DNA from: CAZBMD01 sp964493325
GTDB taxonomy: Bacteria; Babelota; Babeliae; Babelales; RVW-14
Length of the DNA: 64,000 nt
Direction: 5' to 3'
Assembly (NCBI GenBank): GCA_964493325.1
Contig: CAZBMD010000007.1
Span: 1 to 64,000 of the forward strand
Shown: in pieces, positions 26,933 through 35,711 of the stretch
Layout: each line of letters begins with the position of its first letter
How positions within the stretch are numbered: position 1 is the stretch's first letter
Notes under the pieces: model-generated
The model's input: the letters and a program-made list of their open reading frames with translations, nothing else
Databases searched by the model: none
Told to the model about the DNA's origin: nothing
Program-made: the position numbers and the translations under genes

Positions 26933-28744
26933 ATGCCGATAACAAAACAAAAATTATCACTCATCCTTCTCGCCATAGCATTTTTTGGAATACAAAGCGC
27001 ATCGCCAATGCTTGGTAAAAAATCTGAATCTTCGTTGGCAGGGGAAGCAAATCGGACATCTGTTAACGCTCTTAACAGTGCAAATAATGCAGAAAAAAAA
27101 TCTCAAGAATGTTTACAAAATATACAAGATGCTGAAAAACGTCTGAATAAACTCAAGCAAGAAGCTGCAAGTGCTCAAACAAATGTACAAGCTGCAGTAA
27201 ATAGCGCTGCGCAAAATGCTGCAAATAAAGCAACCGCTACAGCAAAAGCTGAGCTTAAAGCCCTTGTCAAACAAGCAGAAAATCACTGCAGCTATGCTGA
27301 ATCGTATAAAAATCAAGCATTTAATATTTCTAAAAATGTAGAAACAACAATAAGAAACACCCTCAACGCTCTAGAAAAGAAAATGGAAGATGCTGCAGTC
27401 AATCAAGCTACAAAAGTAGCACGAGCTCAACAAGCGATACAAGATGAAGCCGAGGCCAAACGTCGATCTGCAGAGTTAAAGACACATGAAGAGAAGGAAA
27501 AACAACGCTTTGAAACAGAAAAAAAATTAATACACGAGCGCATTCCTCTTGTTAAAGCAAAGGCTGAAGCAAAGGGGGAAATTGAAAAAGCTTTGCTCAA
27601 GATGAAACTAGAAAATCCTGACGAATACGAGAAAGAACTAAAAGTAAAAGCAGATACAGAACTTGCTATTGCAACCAAAAAAGAAGAAGAGGAAACGAAG
27701 AGATCTGCAAATAGATGGAACAAGGTAAACGAAATCATTGATCAATACACCGAGCCAAAAAAACTTGCTGTCATTGGCACCGCAGTTGTTGGAATAGGCG
27801 CTGGAATTTATGCCGCAAAATATGGACTACCAATTGTTATCAGCCACCTGGTACAACCACGCGTTGTCAGCGAGACATCTAAAAAAAGCTGGTTTGGTTA
27901 CAAAGCGCCAACGCAACAAATTGCAATGAGCGATTTGACCTTTGCTCCAGAGCTGCAAAGCCAGCTCCTTGATATTGCCGACCGTGTACAAACTGCCCAA
28001 CTGTACAACGAAAACTTACCAAACGTCATGTTCTACGGCGCTCCGGGAACTGGTAAAACTGCGTTTGCCAAAGCCCTTGCACTCTGCTCTGGCCTTGACT
28101 ACGCACTCACCTCTGGTTCAGAATTTGCAAAAATTACTGATCTTAACTTGCAGAATAAAGAACTGCGCAAGCTGCTTGACTGGGGTATGGCATCGGACAA
28201 GGGTTTGATCATTTTCATCGACGAAGCTGAATCACTCTTTGCCAACCGTAAGCTCCCAACAACTTCAAAAAACGTACAAGATTTTATTAACACCTTCTTA
28301 GCTCTCATTCCAGAAAAATCTCAGAAAAATTTGATGTTTATTTTTGCAACCAATCATCCCTTCAAGCTTGATGATGCAATTACCAACCGTGTGGGTATCA
28401 GTGTTGAATTTACCTTGCCCCAAGCACCAGAGCGCACCAAGATTCTTACAACCTACCTTGAAAAATTTGCTCACGAAAACCCAGATGCGCTTGTCACATT
28501 TGACCCTGTTGTTCAAAAAAATCTTGCCAGATATGGCGAAGCGCTTGAAGGGCTTGCTCCTCGCGCAATCAAATATGTTGCCGAAGAGATGGTCGTCTAC
28601 GCCCGCAGGCAAAAAAACAGGCAACTGAGTGACGAGCTTGCACGGCATGCCATTAAATCGGCAATTACCAGTATTCAGCAAACAGAACATTGGGCAACAG
28701 AACGAGACAAGTGGGTAAAGGCCCAAACCGCTGCGGCAAAGTAA
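26933..28744 (+). CDS. ATAD3-like exported AAA+ ATPase, copy 2
   Basis: The 603-residue protein begins 19 bases after copy 1, with the same AAAGGAAATTAC leader and an almost identical signal peptide (IAFFGIQSASPM). The coiled coil (about residues 30-260) differs in sequence from copy 1 but keeps the Ala/Lys/Glu composition. The hydrophobic helix (about 278-303) is followed by PRVVSETSKKSW and the AAA domain, with Walker A at 369-376 and Walker B LIIFIDEAESLF. The AAA domain DNA is identical, as far as I can see, to copy 3 over about 807 bp. Predicted to be anchored in a membrane with the AAA domain on one face; topology relative to the signal peptide is uncertain. Confidence 0.85.
   Translation: MPITKQKLSLILLAIAFFGIQSASPMLGKKSESSLAGEANRTSVNALNSANNAEKKSQECLQNIQDAEKRLNKLKQEAASAQTNVQAAVNSAAQNAANKATATAKAELKALVKQAENHCSYAESYKNQAFNISKNVETTIRNTLNALEKKMEDAAVNQATKVARAQQAIQDEAEAKRRSAELKTHEEKEKQRFETEKKLIHERIPLVKAKAEAKGEIEKALLKMKLENPDEYEKELKVKADTELAIATKKEEEETKRSANRWNKVNEIIDQYTEPKKLAVIGTAVVGIGAGIYAAKYGLPIVISHLVQPRVVSETSKKSWFGYKAPTQQIAMSDLTFAPELQSQLLDIADRVQTAQLYNENLPNVMFYGAPGTGKTAFAKALALCSGLDYALTSGSEFAKITDLNLQNKELRKLLDWGMASDKGLIIFIDEAESLFANRKLPTTSKNVQDFINTFLALIPEKSQKNLMFIFATNHPFKLDDAITNRVGISVEFTLPQAPERTKILTTYLEKFAHENPDALVTFDPVVQKNLARYGEALEGLAPRAIKYVAEEMVVYARRQKNRQLSDELARHAIKSAITSIQQTEHWATERDKWVKAQTAAAK
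27908..28714 (+). repeat. Long direct repeat, unit A (AAA domain of copy 2)
   Basis: These 807 bases match 29540-30346 (offset 1632) without a difference that I could see by reading. The flanks diverge at once: a synonymous G/A difference at 27907 and a G/A difference after 28714. The homologous region of copy 1 is clearly more diverged. Confidence 0.85.
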
Positions 28745-28783
28745 ACAATAGCAATTAATTAAAAACTACAAATCAAGTAATAG

Positions 28784-28820
28784 GAGAAGCTACCAACAAC
28801 ATTGGTAGCTTCTCTTCTTT
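28784..28820 (+). terminator. Intrinsic terminator between ATAD3-like copies 2 and 3
   Basis: GAGAAGCTACCAA (28784-28796) pairs with TTGGTAGCTTCTC (28802-28814) around a 5-base loop, followed by the pyrimidine tail TTCTTT. Copies 1 and 2 therefore probably form one operon, and copy 3 is expressed by read-through or from its own promoter. Confidence 0.8.
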
Positions 28821-28849
28821 AAAAAAACCAAACCACAAAGAAAGATTTG

Positions 28850-30373
28850 ATGGTAAAAAAACAAAAAAAATTATCGCTTCTGGTCGTAATAACGCTGTGT
28901 GCCATGCAAACGGTATCGGCTATGAATGGGTATAATATATATGACAACAATAACGTACGCGATCAGCTCAATGAAACAAGGGCAACCTGTGAACAGATTG
29001 TTCAAACGGGCATTAATAGTATCTCTGGCCAGGTTGGGGTGGGCATGGCAGCACTCGATAATAAAATACAAGGGCTTAATCATGAACTAGACCAACGAGT
29101 TGAAAACGCTATTGCAGATACCTATGATCAATATGAAAACAGAATGAGACAAGCGGCGCTTAATGCAGCACAACAAAAAGCACACGCACGCTACGCCGCC
29201 AAGCAACAAATGATTATAAACACTCATAACCTCAAGATGGCAGAGATAGCAGCTAAAAAAGATGCCGCCAAAGAGGTTGCAAAAATTCATTCAAAAGCGT
29301 CTATCAAAAATACAAAAATATTGTGGAAGAATGTTGGCAATCTTTTTAAATCGGCAGGCAATGGTATTGTTGATTTCACCAAAGATGGCGACCGTATGCT
29401 CAAGGTGGGCACTTTTGTAGTAGCCTCTGCTGCAGGTATCTACGCGACAAAATATGGCATTCCGGTTCTTATCAGCCACCTGGTGCAACCACGCGTTGTC
29501 AGCGAGACATCTAAAAAAAGCTGGTTTGGTTACAAAGCACCAACGCAACAAATTGCAATGAGCGATTTGACCTTTGCTCCAGAGCTGCAAAGCCAGCTCC
29601 TTGATATTGCCGACCGTGTACAAACTGCCCAACTGTACAACGAAAACTTACCAAACGTCATGTTCTACGGCGCTCCGGGAACTGGTAAAACTGCGTTTGC
29701 CAAAGCCCTTGCACTCTGCTCTGGCCTTGACTACGCACTCACCTCTGGTTCAGAATTTGCAAAAATTACTGATCTTAACTTGCAGAATAAAGAACTGCGC
29801 AAGCTGCTTGACTGGGGTATGGCATCGGACAAGGGTTTGATCATTTTCATCGACGAAGCTGAATCACTCTTTGCCAACCGTAAGCTCCCAACAACTTCAA
29901 AAAACGTACAAGATTTTATTAACACCTTCTTAGCTCTCATTCCAGAAAAATCTCAGAAAAATTTGATGTTTATTTTTGCAACCAATCATCCCTTCAAGCT
30001 TGATGATGCAATTACCAACCGTGTGGGTATCAGTGTTGAATTTACCTTGCCCCAAGCACCAGAGCGCACCAAGATTCTTACAACCTACCTTGAAAAATTT
30101 GCTCACGAAAACCCAGATGCGCTTGTCACATTTGACCCTGTTGTTCAAAAAAATCTTGCCAGATATGGCGAAGCGCTTGAAGGGCTTGCTCCTCGCGCAA
30201 TCAAATATGTTGCCGAAGAGATGGTCGTCTACGCCCGCAGGCAAAAAAACAGGCAACTGAGTGACGAGCTTGCACGGCATGCCATTAAATCGGCAATTAC
30301 CAGTATTCAGCAAACAGAACATTGGGCAACAGAACGAGACAAGTGGATAAAGGCTCAGACAGCTACGGCATAG
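28850..30373 (+). CDS. ATAD3-like exported AAA+ ATPase, copy 3 (short coiled coil)
   Basis: The protein has 507 residues from ATG 28850; a TTG one codon upstream is also in frame. The signal peptide (LSLLVVITLCAMQTVSA) differs from copies 1 and 2. The coiled coil is short (about 40-150). The segment before the membrane helix, KNVGNLFKSAGNGIVDF then KVGTFVVASAAGIYATK, recalls the ATAD3 stretch that precedes its membrane helix. The linker PRVVSETSKKSW and the AAA domain follow, with Walker A at 274-281. Nearly all of the AAA domain is encoded by the direct repeat shared with copy 2, so this copy pairs a private N terminus with a converted C terminus. Confidence 0.85.
   Translation: MVKKQKKLSLLVVITLCAMQTVSAMNGYNIYDNNNVRDQLNETRATCEQIVQTGINSISGQVGVGMAALDNKIQGLNHELDQRVENAIADTYDQYENRMRQAALNAAQQKAHARYAAKQQMIINTHNLKMAEIAAKKDAAKEVAKIHSKASIKNTKILWKNVGNLFKSAGNGIVDFTKDGDRMLKVGTFVVASAAGIYATKYGIPVLISHLVQPRVVSETSKKSWFGYKAPTQQIAMSDLTFAPELQSQLLDIADRVQTAQLYNENLPNVMFYGAPGTGKTAFAKALALCSGLDYALTSGSEFAKITDLNLQNKELRKLLDWGMASDKGLIIFIDEAESLFANRKLPTTSKNVQDFINTFLALIPEKSQKNLMFIFATNHPFKLDDAITNRVGISVEFTLPQAPERTKILTTYLEKFAHENPDALVTFDPVVQKNLARYGEALEGLAPRAIKYVAEEMVVYARRQKNRQLSDELARHAIKSAITSIQQTEHWATERDKWIKAQTATA
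29540..30346 (+). repeat. Long direct repeat, unit B (AAA domain of copy 3)
   Basis: Second unit of the 807-base repeat described at 27908-28714. Such identity next to diverged N termini points to recent gene conversion or unequal recombination. Confidence 0.85.
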
Positions 30374-30500
30374 TAATGTTTTGGGTAAGATGATAAAATT
30401 TTTGAATGTTTAGCCGAGCTCTTCCTGAATGCCGAGCTCGGCAAGGCGTATCGAATAATACAAGCACCTATCTTTTTTACAACGAAAGACCCCGTGAATC

Positions 30501-31142
30501 ATGCGCATCAGAACATTGCTCAATCCATTTAACTGCCTACAACGTTATGAAAAACAACTATGGGAAAAAATCTTTCCACATTTTGATGGTACCCTTGACG
30601 TGGAAGTTGGCTTTGGAACAGGTAGTTTTTTAGAATCGTATGCAAAAGCACATCCAACGCGTGCCATAGTAGGTTTTGAAATTCGTCGACAATTAGTTGA
30701 AGCAGCTCAAGAAAGAATAACCCAGCTAGGGCTAGAGAATATTCATCTTGTTTTAGGCAATTGCCAACTTGGCCTTGAAGATATGTTTGAAGATAAAAGT
30801 ATCGATCGCTTGTTTATTTTTCACCCAGACCCATGGCCCAAACGGCAGCATCACAAAAGGCGCGTCTTGAATACACAATTTCTTGAACTGATACATCAAA
30901 AACTCAAGTTGGGACACTGTCTGTATCTGGCAACTGATGTACCAGAGCTGTGGGAAGCTATGCTTGCAACCATAGAAGAAACTAAAAAATTTGCTCACAT
31001 TACTGATGATCCATTTTGGACAACGCTCTATCACACACGTTGGAGAACCTACAGCCTTGAGCGGAATCGCTCTCTTTTTTATGGAACATTTAAGGCCCTG
31101 CAAAGCGCTGACGATAGTGAAGGCAGCCTACCAATTGAATAA
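30501..31142 (+). CDS. trmB: tRNA (guanine-N7)-methyltransferase TrmB
   Basis: The 213-residue protein has the TrmB landmarks: a Rossmann SAM site DVEVGFGTGSFLESYAKAHP near residue 34, GFEIRRQLVEAA, the family-specific FHPDPWPKRQHHKRR near residue 110 and the late motif TDVPELWEAM. It methylates G46 of tRNA variable loops. Length is normal. A hairpin-like GCCGAGCTC duplication lies upstream (30413-30442), between it and the ATAD3-like genes. No clear RBS precedes ATG 30501. Confidence 0.95.
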   Translation: MRIRTLLNPFNCLQRYEKQLWEKIFPHFDGTLDVEVGFGTGSFLESYAKAHPTRAIVGFEIRRQLVEAAQERITQLGLENIHLVLGNCQLGLEDMFEDKSIDRLFIFHPDPWPKRQHHKRRVLNTQFLELIHQKLKLGHCLYLATDVPELWEAMLATIEETKKFAHITDDPFWTTLYHTRWRTYSLERNRSLFYGTFKALQSADDSEGSLPIE

Positions 31143-31167
31143 GCTGCCCCTAGTTTCTAAAAAAAAT

Positions 31168-31866
31168 TTATCTAAATAATCCAAAAATGCCACGAATAAA
31201 TGCCATAAAAAAGTCATAGAGCGAATCTAATATTCCAAGAAACGATTCTATAATGCCTTTAGGCTTGTCTTCTTGATGATGAGCTACTGGCATTTGTTCC
31301 TTCTTTAACGTCTCTTTTTTAGTGGTATCCACAGAAGAAACTTTTGATGCTGTTTTTTCATCAGCCATTTTTGGAGAAGCTTCATCGGCCAAAAGATCTA
31401 TAACTATTTTATCAATTTTACTCAAAAACCAAGCACGTTCTAAACCGGTTGCAACCTCGATACCACAAATTACAATGTGCGGAGGAACAAGCAAGTTGTC
31501 TATGGTCTTGCCATTGGCGGTTGTAACCTTGGCAAGCGTAAATTCTTTGTCGCTAAAACGTTTACTGTCATAATGAGGCTTGATGACTACAAGTTCTTTG
31601 ATATTGGAAAGATCAAAACTAAGAATAGAATCATTAATTTCACTACGAATGCCACCAACCAAAACTCGTCCAAAAAAAGAAGCATCTTTAATTTTAATAG
31701 CACTCGTCTCGTCATGCACCGTTGCAAGCACACTGCCTTCACCTTCTTCAAGCGGCATAAACTGAGGCTCAAGCATAACACTCCCTTGCTTTGAGCCTTC
31801 ACCCATATTCAATGAGCACACAGCTACCAGCGCTAACAGTACAAAATCCATTCTAAAACTTATCAT
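31168..31866 (-). CDS. Secreted protein of unknown function with hydrophobic C terminus
   Basis: The 232-residue protein starts at ATG 31866, with AAAGGAGAG just upstream. It has an N-terminal signal peptide (about residues 5-20), a beta-rich middle (SFDLSNIKELVVIKPHYDS...DNLLVPPHIVICGIEV), a Lys/Glu/Thr-rich linker, and an aromatic hydrophobic C-terminal helix (IIESFLGILDSLYDFFMAFI). The tail could insert in a membrane. It converges with trmB. No family recognised. Confidence 0.6.
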   Translation of the reverse strand: MISFRMDFVLLALVAVCSLNMGEGSKQGSVMLEPQFMPLEEGEGSVLATVHDETSAIKIKDASFFGRVLVGGIRSEINDSILSFDLSNIKELVVIKPHYDSKRFSDKEFTLAKVTTANGKTIDNLLVPPHIVICGIEVATGLERAWFLSKIDKIVIDLLADEASPKMADEKTASKVSSVDTTKKETLKKEQMPVAHHQEDKPKGIIESFLGILDSLYDFFMAFIRGIFGLFR

Positions 31867-32133
31867 GAGCTCTCCTTTACTTGACCTTTAGACAGGCATT
31901 ACCATATCATTTGATTATAAAACACTTTAGGCTACCAATCGCTCAGCTACAAACACAAGTATTTACATGAAGCACAACCCTCTTTATGAGATTAAAAATA
32001 TTTCAAATTAAATTAATTTTCATAATGTTGCCATAGCATTGCTTTTAATTCTGTTTATAATACAATTCTGTACTGGGTAAAATTAAAAATTAACGTCCAT
32101 AGAAATTGAAGCTTTGAGCTCAAAGGTATTCTT

Positions 32134-33156
32134 TTGAAAAATATTATTTTTTACATCATCATCAGCATGACAACGTTATCATGCTTACCTGACATAAATA
32201 CACCCGCAGAAGAAATCAATAATACCAACATCGACCCTACGCATAGAACATCGCACCACCTACATGCGCGCACTATAAAATTATTGGTCAAACAAATTTC
32301 AAACCTTCTTGAGCAAGCAAAAAAACAGCCTGAATTTGCACTTGATAGTTTAAAGCTACAGGACATAATCACAGTCTCTGCAACAAGCCACTCTCTCTTG
32401 AGTACTTATTTTTTTATCACGCTCCTTCAAAACGCTCTCAATGCAAACGAATATTTTTCAGGTTTTATTCCACAGACTACTACACCCTCTGAACATCAGA
32501 CTCCACGAATTGAATTATCTGATCAAGAACAAGTGGACAAAATAACCGACATAGATAACCACGACACCAACGTCGCAGAACTAATGACACTTGCAGAACT
32601 TATGGACACTCTTCACTATCTAGAAGAAGACCTAACATTTCGGATCAACAACCTTGATAGGCACGACAAATCTGAAATCATAAAAGTTCTACTCGAAAAA
32701 AAAGACATCATCGAAACAAGACTTCGCAACCTTGGCATTTTAGAAATTAAGGCAAAACCTCCATTTCTAGAAACAGCATTAGGAATAACAACCGTAACCA
32801 TTGTCATTACAGGTATCATGGCAAGCGGATTACTCAGCTCATTGGATCTTGAAAGTAAATATTTTAACATCCCATCATTCGACCAATTTAAAAAGAATGC
32901 GTCTTTTGTATCTACAATGATTACGAAGTTGAGTGCACCGCCTACACCTCTTGAAGATCATGCACCTCTTGAAGAGAATGATGATTTTTTTGATTGCAAT
33001 TCAGATCCCGACTTTAACTCCGATGATGAAGACATAGGCGACCAGAACAATAATCAAGTTAATAATACTGAACCTAATGTCGACGATACTGACACCGATG
33101 AGCCACCGGTAAAATACTGGAACCCGCGAACATGGCGTTTTCCGCGAGTAATATAG
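32134..33156 (+). CDS. Predicted lipoprotein/membrane protein of unknown function, acidic C terminus
   Basis: The 340-residue protein starts at TTG 32134, with AAAGG 8 bases upstream. The first 17 residues end in a TLSC lipobox (MKNIIFYIIISMTTLSC), so a lipoprotein is likely. The middle is helical. A hydrophobic helix occurs near residues 211-235 (ALGITTVTIVITGIMASGLL). The C-terminal 70 residues are strongly acidic and Asn-rich (DFFDCNSDPDFNSDDEDIG). Divergent from the 31168-31866 gene, with about 270 bp of AT-rich shared upstream DNA in which I see no certain promoter. Confidence 0.6.
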   Translation: MKNIIFYIIISMTTLSCLPDINTPAEEINNTNIDPTHRTSHHLHARTIKLLVKQISNLLEQAKKQPEFALDSLKLQDIITVSATSHSLLSTYFFITLLQNALNANEYFSGFIPQTTTPSEHQTPRIELSDQEQVDKITDIDNHDTNVAELMTLAELMDTLHYLEEDLTFRINNLDRHDKSEIIKVLLEKKDIIETRLRNLGILEIKAKPPFLETALGITTVTIVITGIMASGLLSSLDLESKYFNIPSFDQFKKNASFVSTMITKLSAPPTPLEDHAPLEENDDFFDCNSDPDFNSDDEDIGDQNNNQVNNTEPNVDDTDTDEPPVKYWNPRTWRFPRVI

Positions 33157-33264
33157 CATCTCCCGTGTATATATGTTTGAATTAATTCGATTAAATCATT
33201 GTACAATTAAGCTTTTAGGTATATTTTTTTTGAGTACTTAACACACTCTGAGGAGGAAAATTTT

Positions 33265-34680
33265 GTGCCAAAAAAAACGCTGTTTTGGTTTCGTCAAGAT
33301 TTACGCATAGCAGATAATCCTGGATTGCACGAAGCTGCCATAAGAGGACAGGTGCTTGCTGTCTATATCTTTGACGACTCACACAACAATTTCAAACTGG
33401 GAAATGCAAGCAGATGGTGGTTGCATCACTCCCTTCAACAACTCAATAAAACGCTTCATCATGCCCTAAACATCTATCAAGGCGACAGTCTAAAAATTAT
33501 TCAGAAACTTATCAAAGAACACGAAATTGATACGGTTTACTGGAATAACTGTTATGAACCATGGCGTGTTAAAAATGATACTGCAATTAAATTGGCTCTT
33601 ACAAAAGCAGGCGTAGATTGCAAAACATTTAACGCATCTTTGCTCTGGGAACCATGGACTACAACCAAAGAAGATAAAACACCCTACAAGGTATTTACTC
33701 CCTTTTATAAAAAAGCATCATTGCACTCGGAGCAAACGCGAACTCCTTTGTCTGCTCCACAAAAACTACAACTCATCAAAGATAGTTCTTCAGAACATAT
33801 TACCGAATTACAATTGCTTTCACGGATCAAAGATCCTACCAAGTTAAAAAAATATTGGACAACAGGAGAAGATGCCGCACAAACACAGTGGAACAATTTT
33901 GTAACACATGGTCTGTCTGACTACCAAGAAGGCAGAAACTTTCCGGCTCAAGAACATGTATCGCGGATGTCTCCGTATCTTCATTTTGGAGAAATTTCAC
34001 CTCATCAGCTCAGACACAGTCTGCATAGTAAAAGTTTAAAGGGAAAGATTCTGCATAAGAACATTGATTGCTTTTTAAAAGAATTAGGATGGCGAGAGTT
34101 TTCGTATTACCTGCTCTACCATTTCCCAAATCTACCCAAAAAAAACTTTCAAGAAAAATTTGATAACTTTCAGTGGCTGACCAATAACAAACACCTTGAA
34201 GCCTGGCAACAAGGTCAAACAGGTTATCCTATTGTTGATGCTGGCATGCGCGAGCTGCTGCAAACTGGGTACATGCACAACCGTGTCCGTATGATTGTTG
34301 GATCATTCTTGGTTAAAAATTTGCTACTCCACTGGCATCATGGTGAAGATTGGTTCTGGCAGCATTTGGTTGACGCTGACCTTGCAAATAACAGCGCCAG
34401 CTGGCAATGGGTAGCAGGATCGGGCGCCGATGCTGCGCCGTATTTTAGAATTTTCAACCCAGTAACCCAGGGTAAAAAATTTGATCCAGAAGGACTGTAC
34501 ACCAAGCAGTTTGTTCCAGAGCTTACCAAGATGCCTATTTCGCATCTTTTTCGACCATGGGAAGCAACGCCTGCCATACTCAGCGCGGCAGGAGTAATTT
34601 TAGGAAAAAATTACCCACGGCCTATTGTTGATTTGACTGATTCTCGCAAGAGAGCTCTTGCTGCATTTAAAGCTTTGTAG
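33265..34680 (+). CDS. phrB: Deoxyribodipyrimidine photolyase (class I CPD type)
   Basis: The 471-residue protein starts at GTG 33265 behind a strong AGGAGG. The N-terminal antenna-binding domain opens with TLFWFRQDLRIADNPGL. The FAD domain contains RMSPYLHFGEISP, LGWREFSYYLL, GYPIVDAGMRELLQTGYMHN, and the signature segment ADLANNSASWQWVAGSGAD followed by PYFRIFNPVTQG. These are the residues of light-dependent cyclobutane pyrimidine dimer repair. Length is normal. The enzyme repairs UV damage only if cells see light, so it suggests exposure outside the host or a transparent host. Confidence 0.95.
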   Translation: MPKKTLFWFRQDLRIADNPGLHEAAIRGQVLAVYIFDDSHNNFKLGNASRWWLHHSLQQLNKTLHHALNIYQGDSLKIIQKLIKEHEIDTVYWNNCYEPWRVKNDTAIKLALTKAGVDCKTFNASLLWEPWTTTKEDKTPYKVFTPFYKKASLHSEQTRTPLSAPQKLQLIKDSSSEHITELQLLSRIKDPTKLKKYWTTGEDAAQTQWNNFVTHGLSDYQEGRNFPAQEHVSRMSPYLHFGEISPHQLRHSLHSKSLKGKILHKNIDCFLKELGWREFSYYLLYHFPNLPKKNFQEKFDNFQWLTNNKHLEAWQQGQTGYPIVDAGMRELLQTGYMHNRVRMIVGSFLVKNLLLHWHHGEDWFWQHLVDADLANNSASWQWVAGSGADAAPYFRIFNPVTQGKKFDPEGLYTKQFVPELTKMPISHLFRPWEATPAILSAAGVILGKNYPRPIVDLTDSRKRALAAFKAL

Positions 34681-34686
34681 TAACCA

Positions 34687-35709
34687 TTATGACTTTTTTT
34701 TATCAAGACAGCTAAGAACTCGCCGCGTATACCACAACGACCAACCAAGCTGCTGGGCAATATACTCGCTTGATAAAGGCTTGTTATCGTTGCCTACAAG
34801 CATTAATTTTACGATATTCTGAGCATCATGCTGTCTTGTACGATAATGTTGAAAAAATCGAGAGACAATCCCATTGCCCGGTGAAGCTAAAAGAACAATG
34901 CCTAACAAAAATCCGGCAACCATGGCAATGCATCCAGCAATTGAAGAGTTGAGCAAAATTGCGCAAGCATACCCTCCCCACGCACTAGCAACACCAAAAC
35001 CGCAACTGAGCAAAATCATCTCTTTAAAATTTTTTGCACACAAAGAGGCTGTTGCGGCAGGAATAATCATCAATGCAACAACAACCATGGATCCAACAAT
35101 GTTAAATGTTGCAACAGCGCTCACGCTAGCAATAGTCATGAGCAGGTAGTGCATGATGCCGCACGAAAACCCGACCAGATGGGCGTACTGAGAATCAAAT
35201 AAAGTTGCATGCCATTCTTTGTACAATACCCACACCATGAGCATGTTAATCACAAGAGCTGTTACAAGAATCCACACAGCATACGGACCACAATCGACAG
35301 AACCTATGGTCAATCGAGTGAATGGTGCAAACGCAAGCTCGCCAAGCAAAACCATGTCAGTATCAAGGTGCGCATTTTTTGCGTAACTGCTGATGATAAT
35401 AACACCGAGCGAAAAAAAGAGCGGAAAAACAAGGCCAAGAGCTGCATCTTTTTTTAGCTTTTGCGATGCAATAATTTTTTCTACCACCATTACTGCACCA
35501 AGTCCAGACAGTGCTGCCCCAACCAAAAGGAGTGGAGAATCAAGCCGCTGCACAAATAAGAACATAACAGCAATACCTAAGAGCACAGAATGGCTAATAG
35601 CATCACTCATCAATGCAGCTCCGCGTAATACCAACAGGGTACCAGGCAATGCGCAGGCAATGGCAGCAAGTGAAGCAATAATAAGAATCTCGAGATGTAA
35701 CAAGTTCAT
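34687..35709 (-). CDS. Metal (Zn/Mn/Fe) ABC transporter permease with C-terminal HTH-like tail
   Basis: From ATG 35709 (GGAG upstream) the product has about 340 residues. It is an ABC-3 family permease of the TroC/ZnuB group with about eight membrane helices, starting LLHLEILIIASLAAIACALPG and including the family stretch VLRGAALMSDAISHSVLLGIA. After the last helix an extra 55 residues include PLSSEYIAQQLGWSLWYTRRVLSCL, which reads as a helix-turn-helix. Related spirochaete and chlamydial permeases carry C-terminal winged-helix (DtxR-like) extensions; here only a short piece remains. Last gene of a four-gene operon. Confidence 0.88.
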   Translation of the reverse strand: MNLLHLEILIIASLAAIACALPGTLLVLRGAALMSDAISHSVLLGIAVMFLFVQRLDSPLLLVGAALSGLGAVMVVEKIIASQKLKKDAALGLVFPLFFSLGVIIISSYAKNAHLDTDMVLLGELAFAPFTRLTIGSVDCGPYAVWILVTALVINMLMVWVLYKEWHATLFDSQYAHLVGFSCGIMHYLLMTIASVSAVATFNIVGSMVVVALMIIPAATASLCAKNFKEMILLSCGFGVASAWGGYACAILLNSSIAGCIAMVAGFLLGIVLLASPGNGIVSRFFQHYRTRQHDAQNIVKLMLVGNDNKPLSSEYIAQQLGWSLWYTRRVLSCLDKKKS

Positions 35710-35711
35710 AA

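Noticed and set aside
27942..30260. Pairs of identical overlapping frames in the AAA genes as real genes
   Set aside because: They are shadows of the repeated AAA domain in other frames, with no ribosome sites.
30413..30442. GCCGAGCTC inverted/direct repeat before trmB as a terminator
   Set aside because: A 9-bp stem can form but no T run follows on either side at the right place; function unclear.
32028..32061. TTGCCA/TATAAT promoter for the 32134 gene
   Set aside because: The spacing of 22 bases is too long for a standard sigma-70 promoter.
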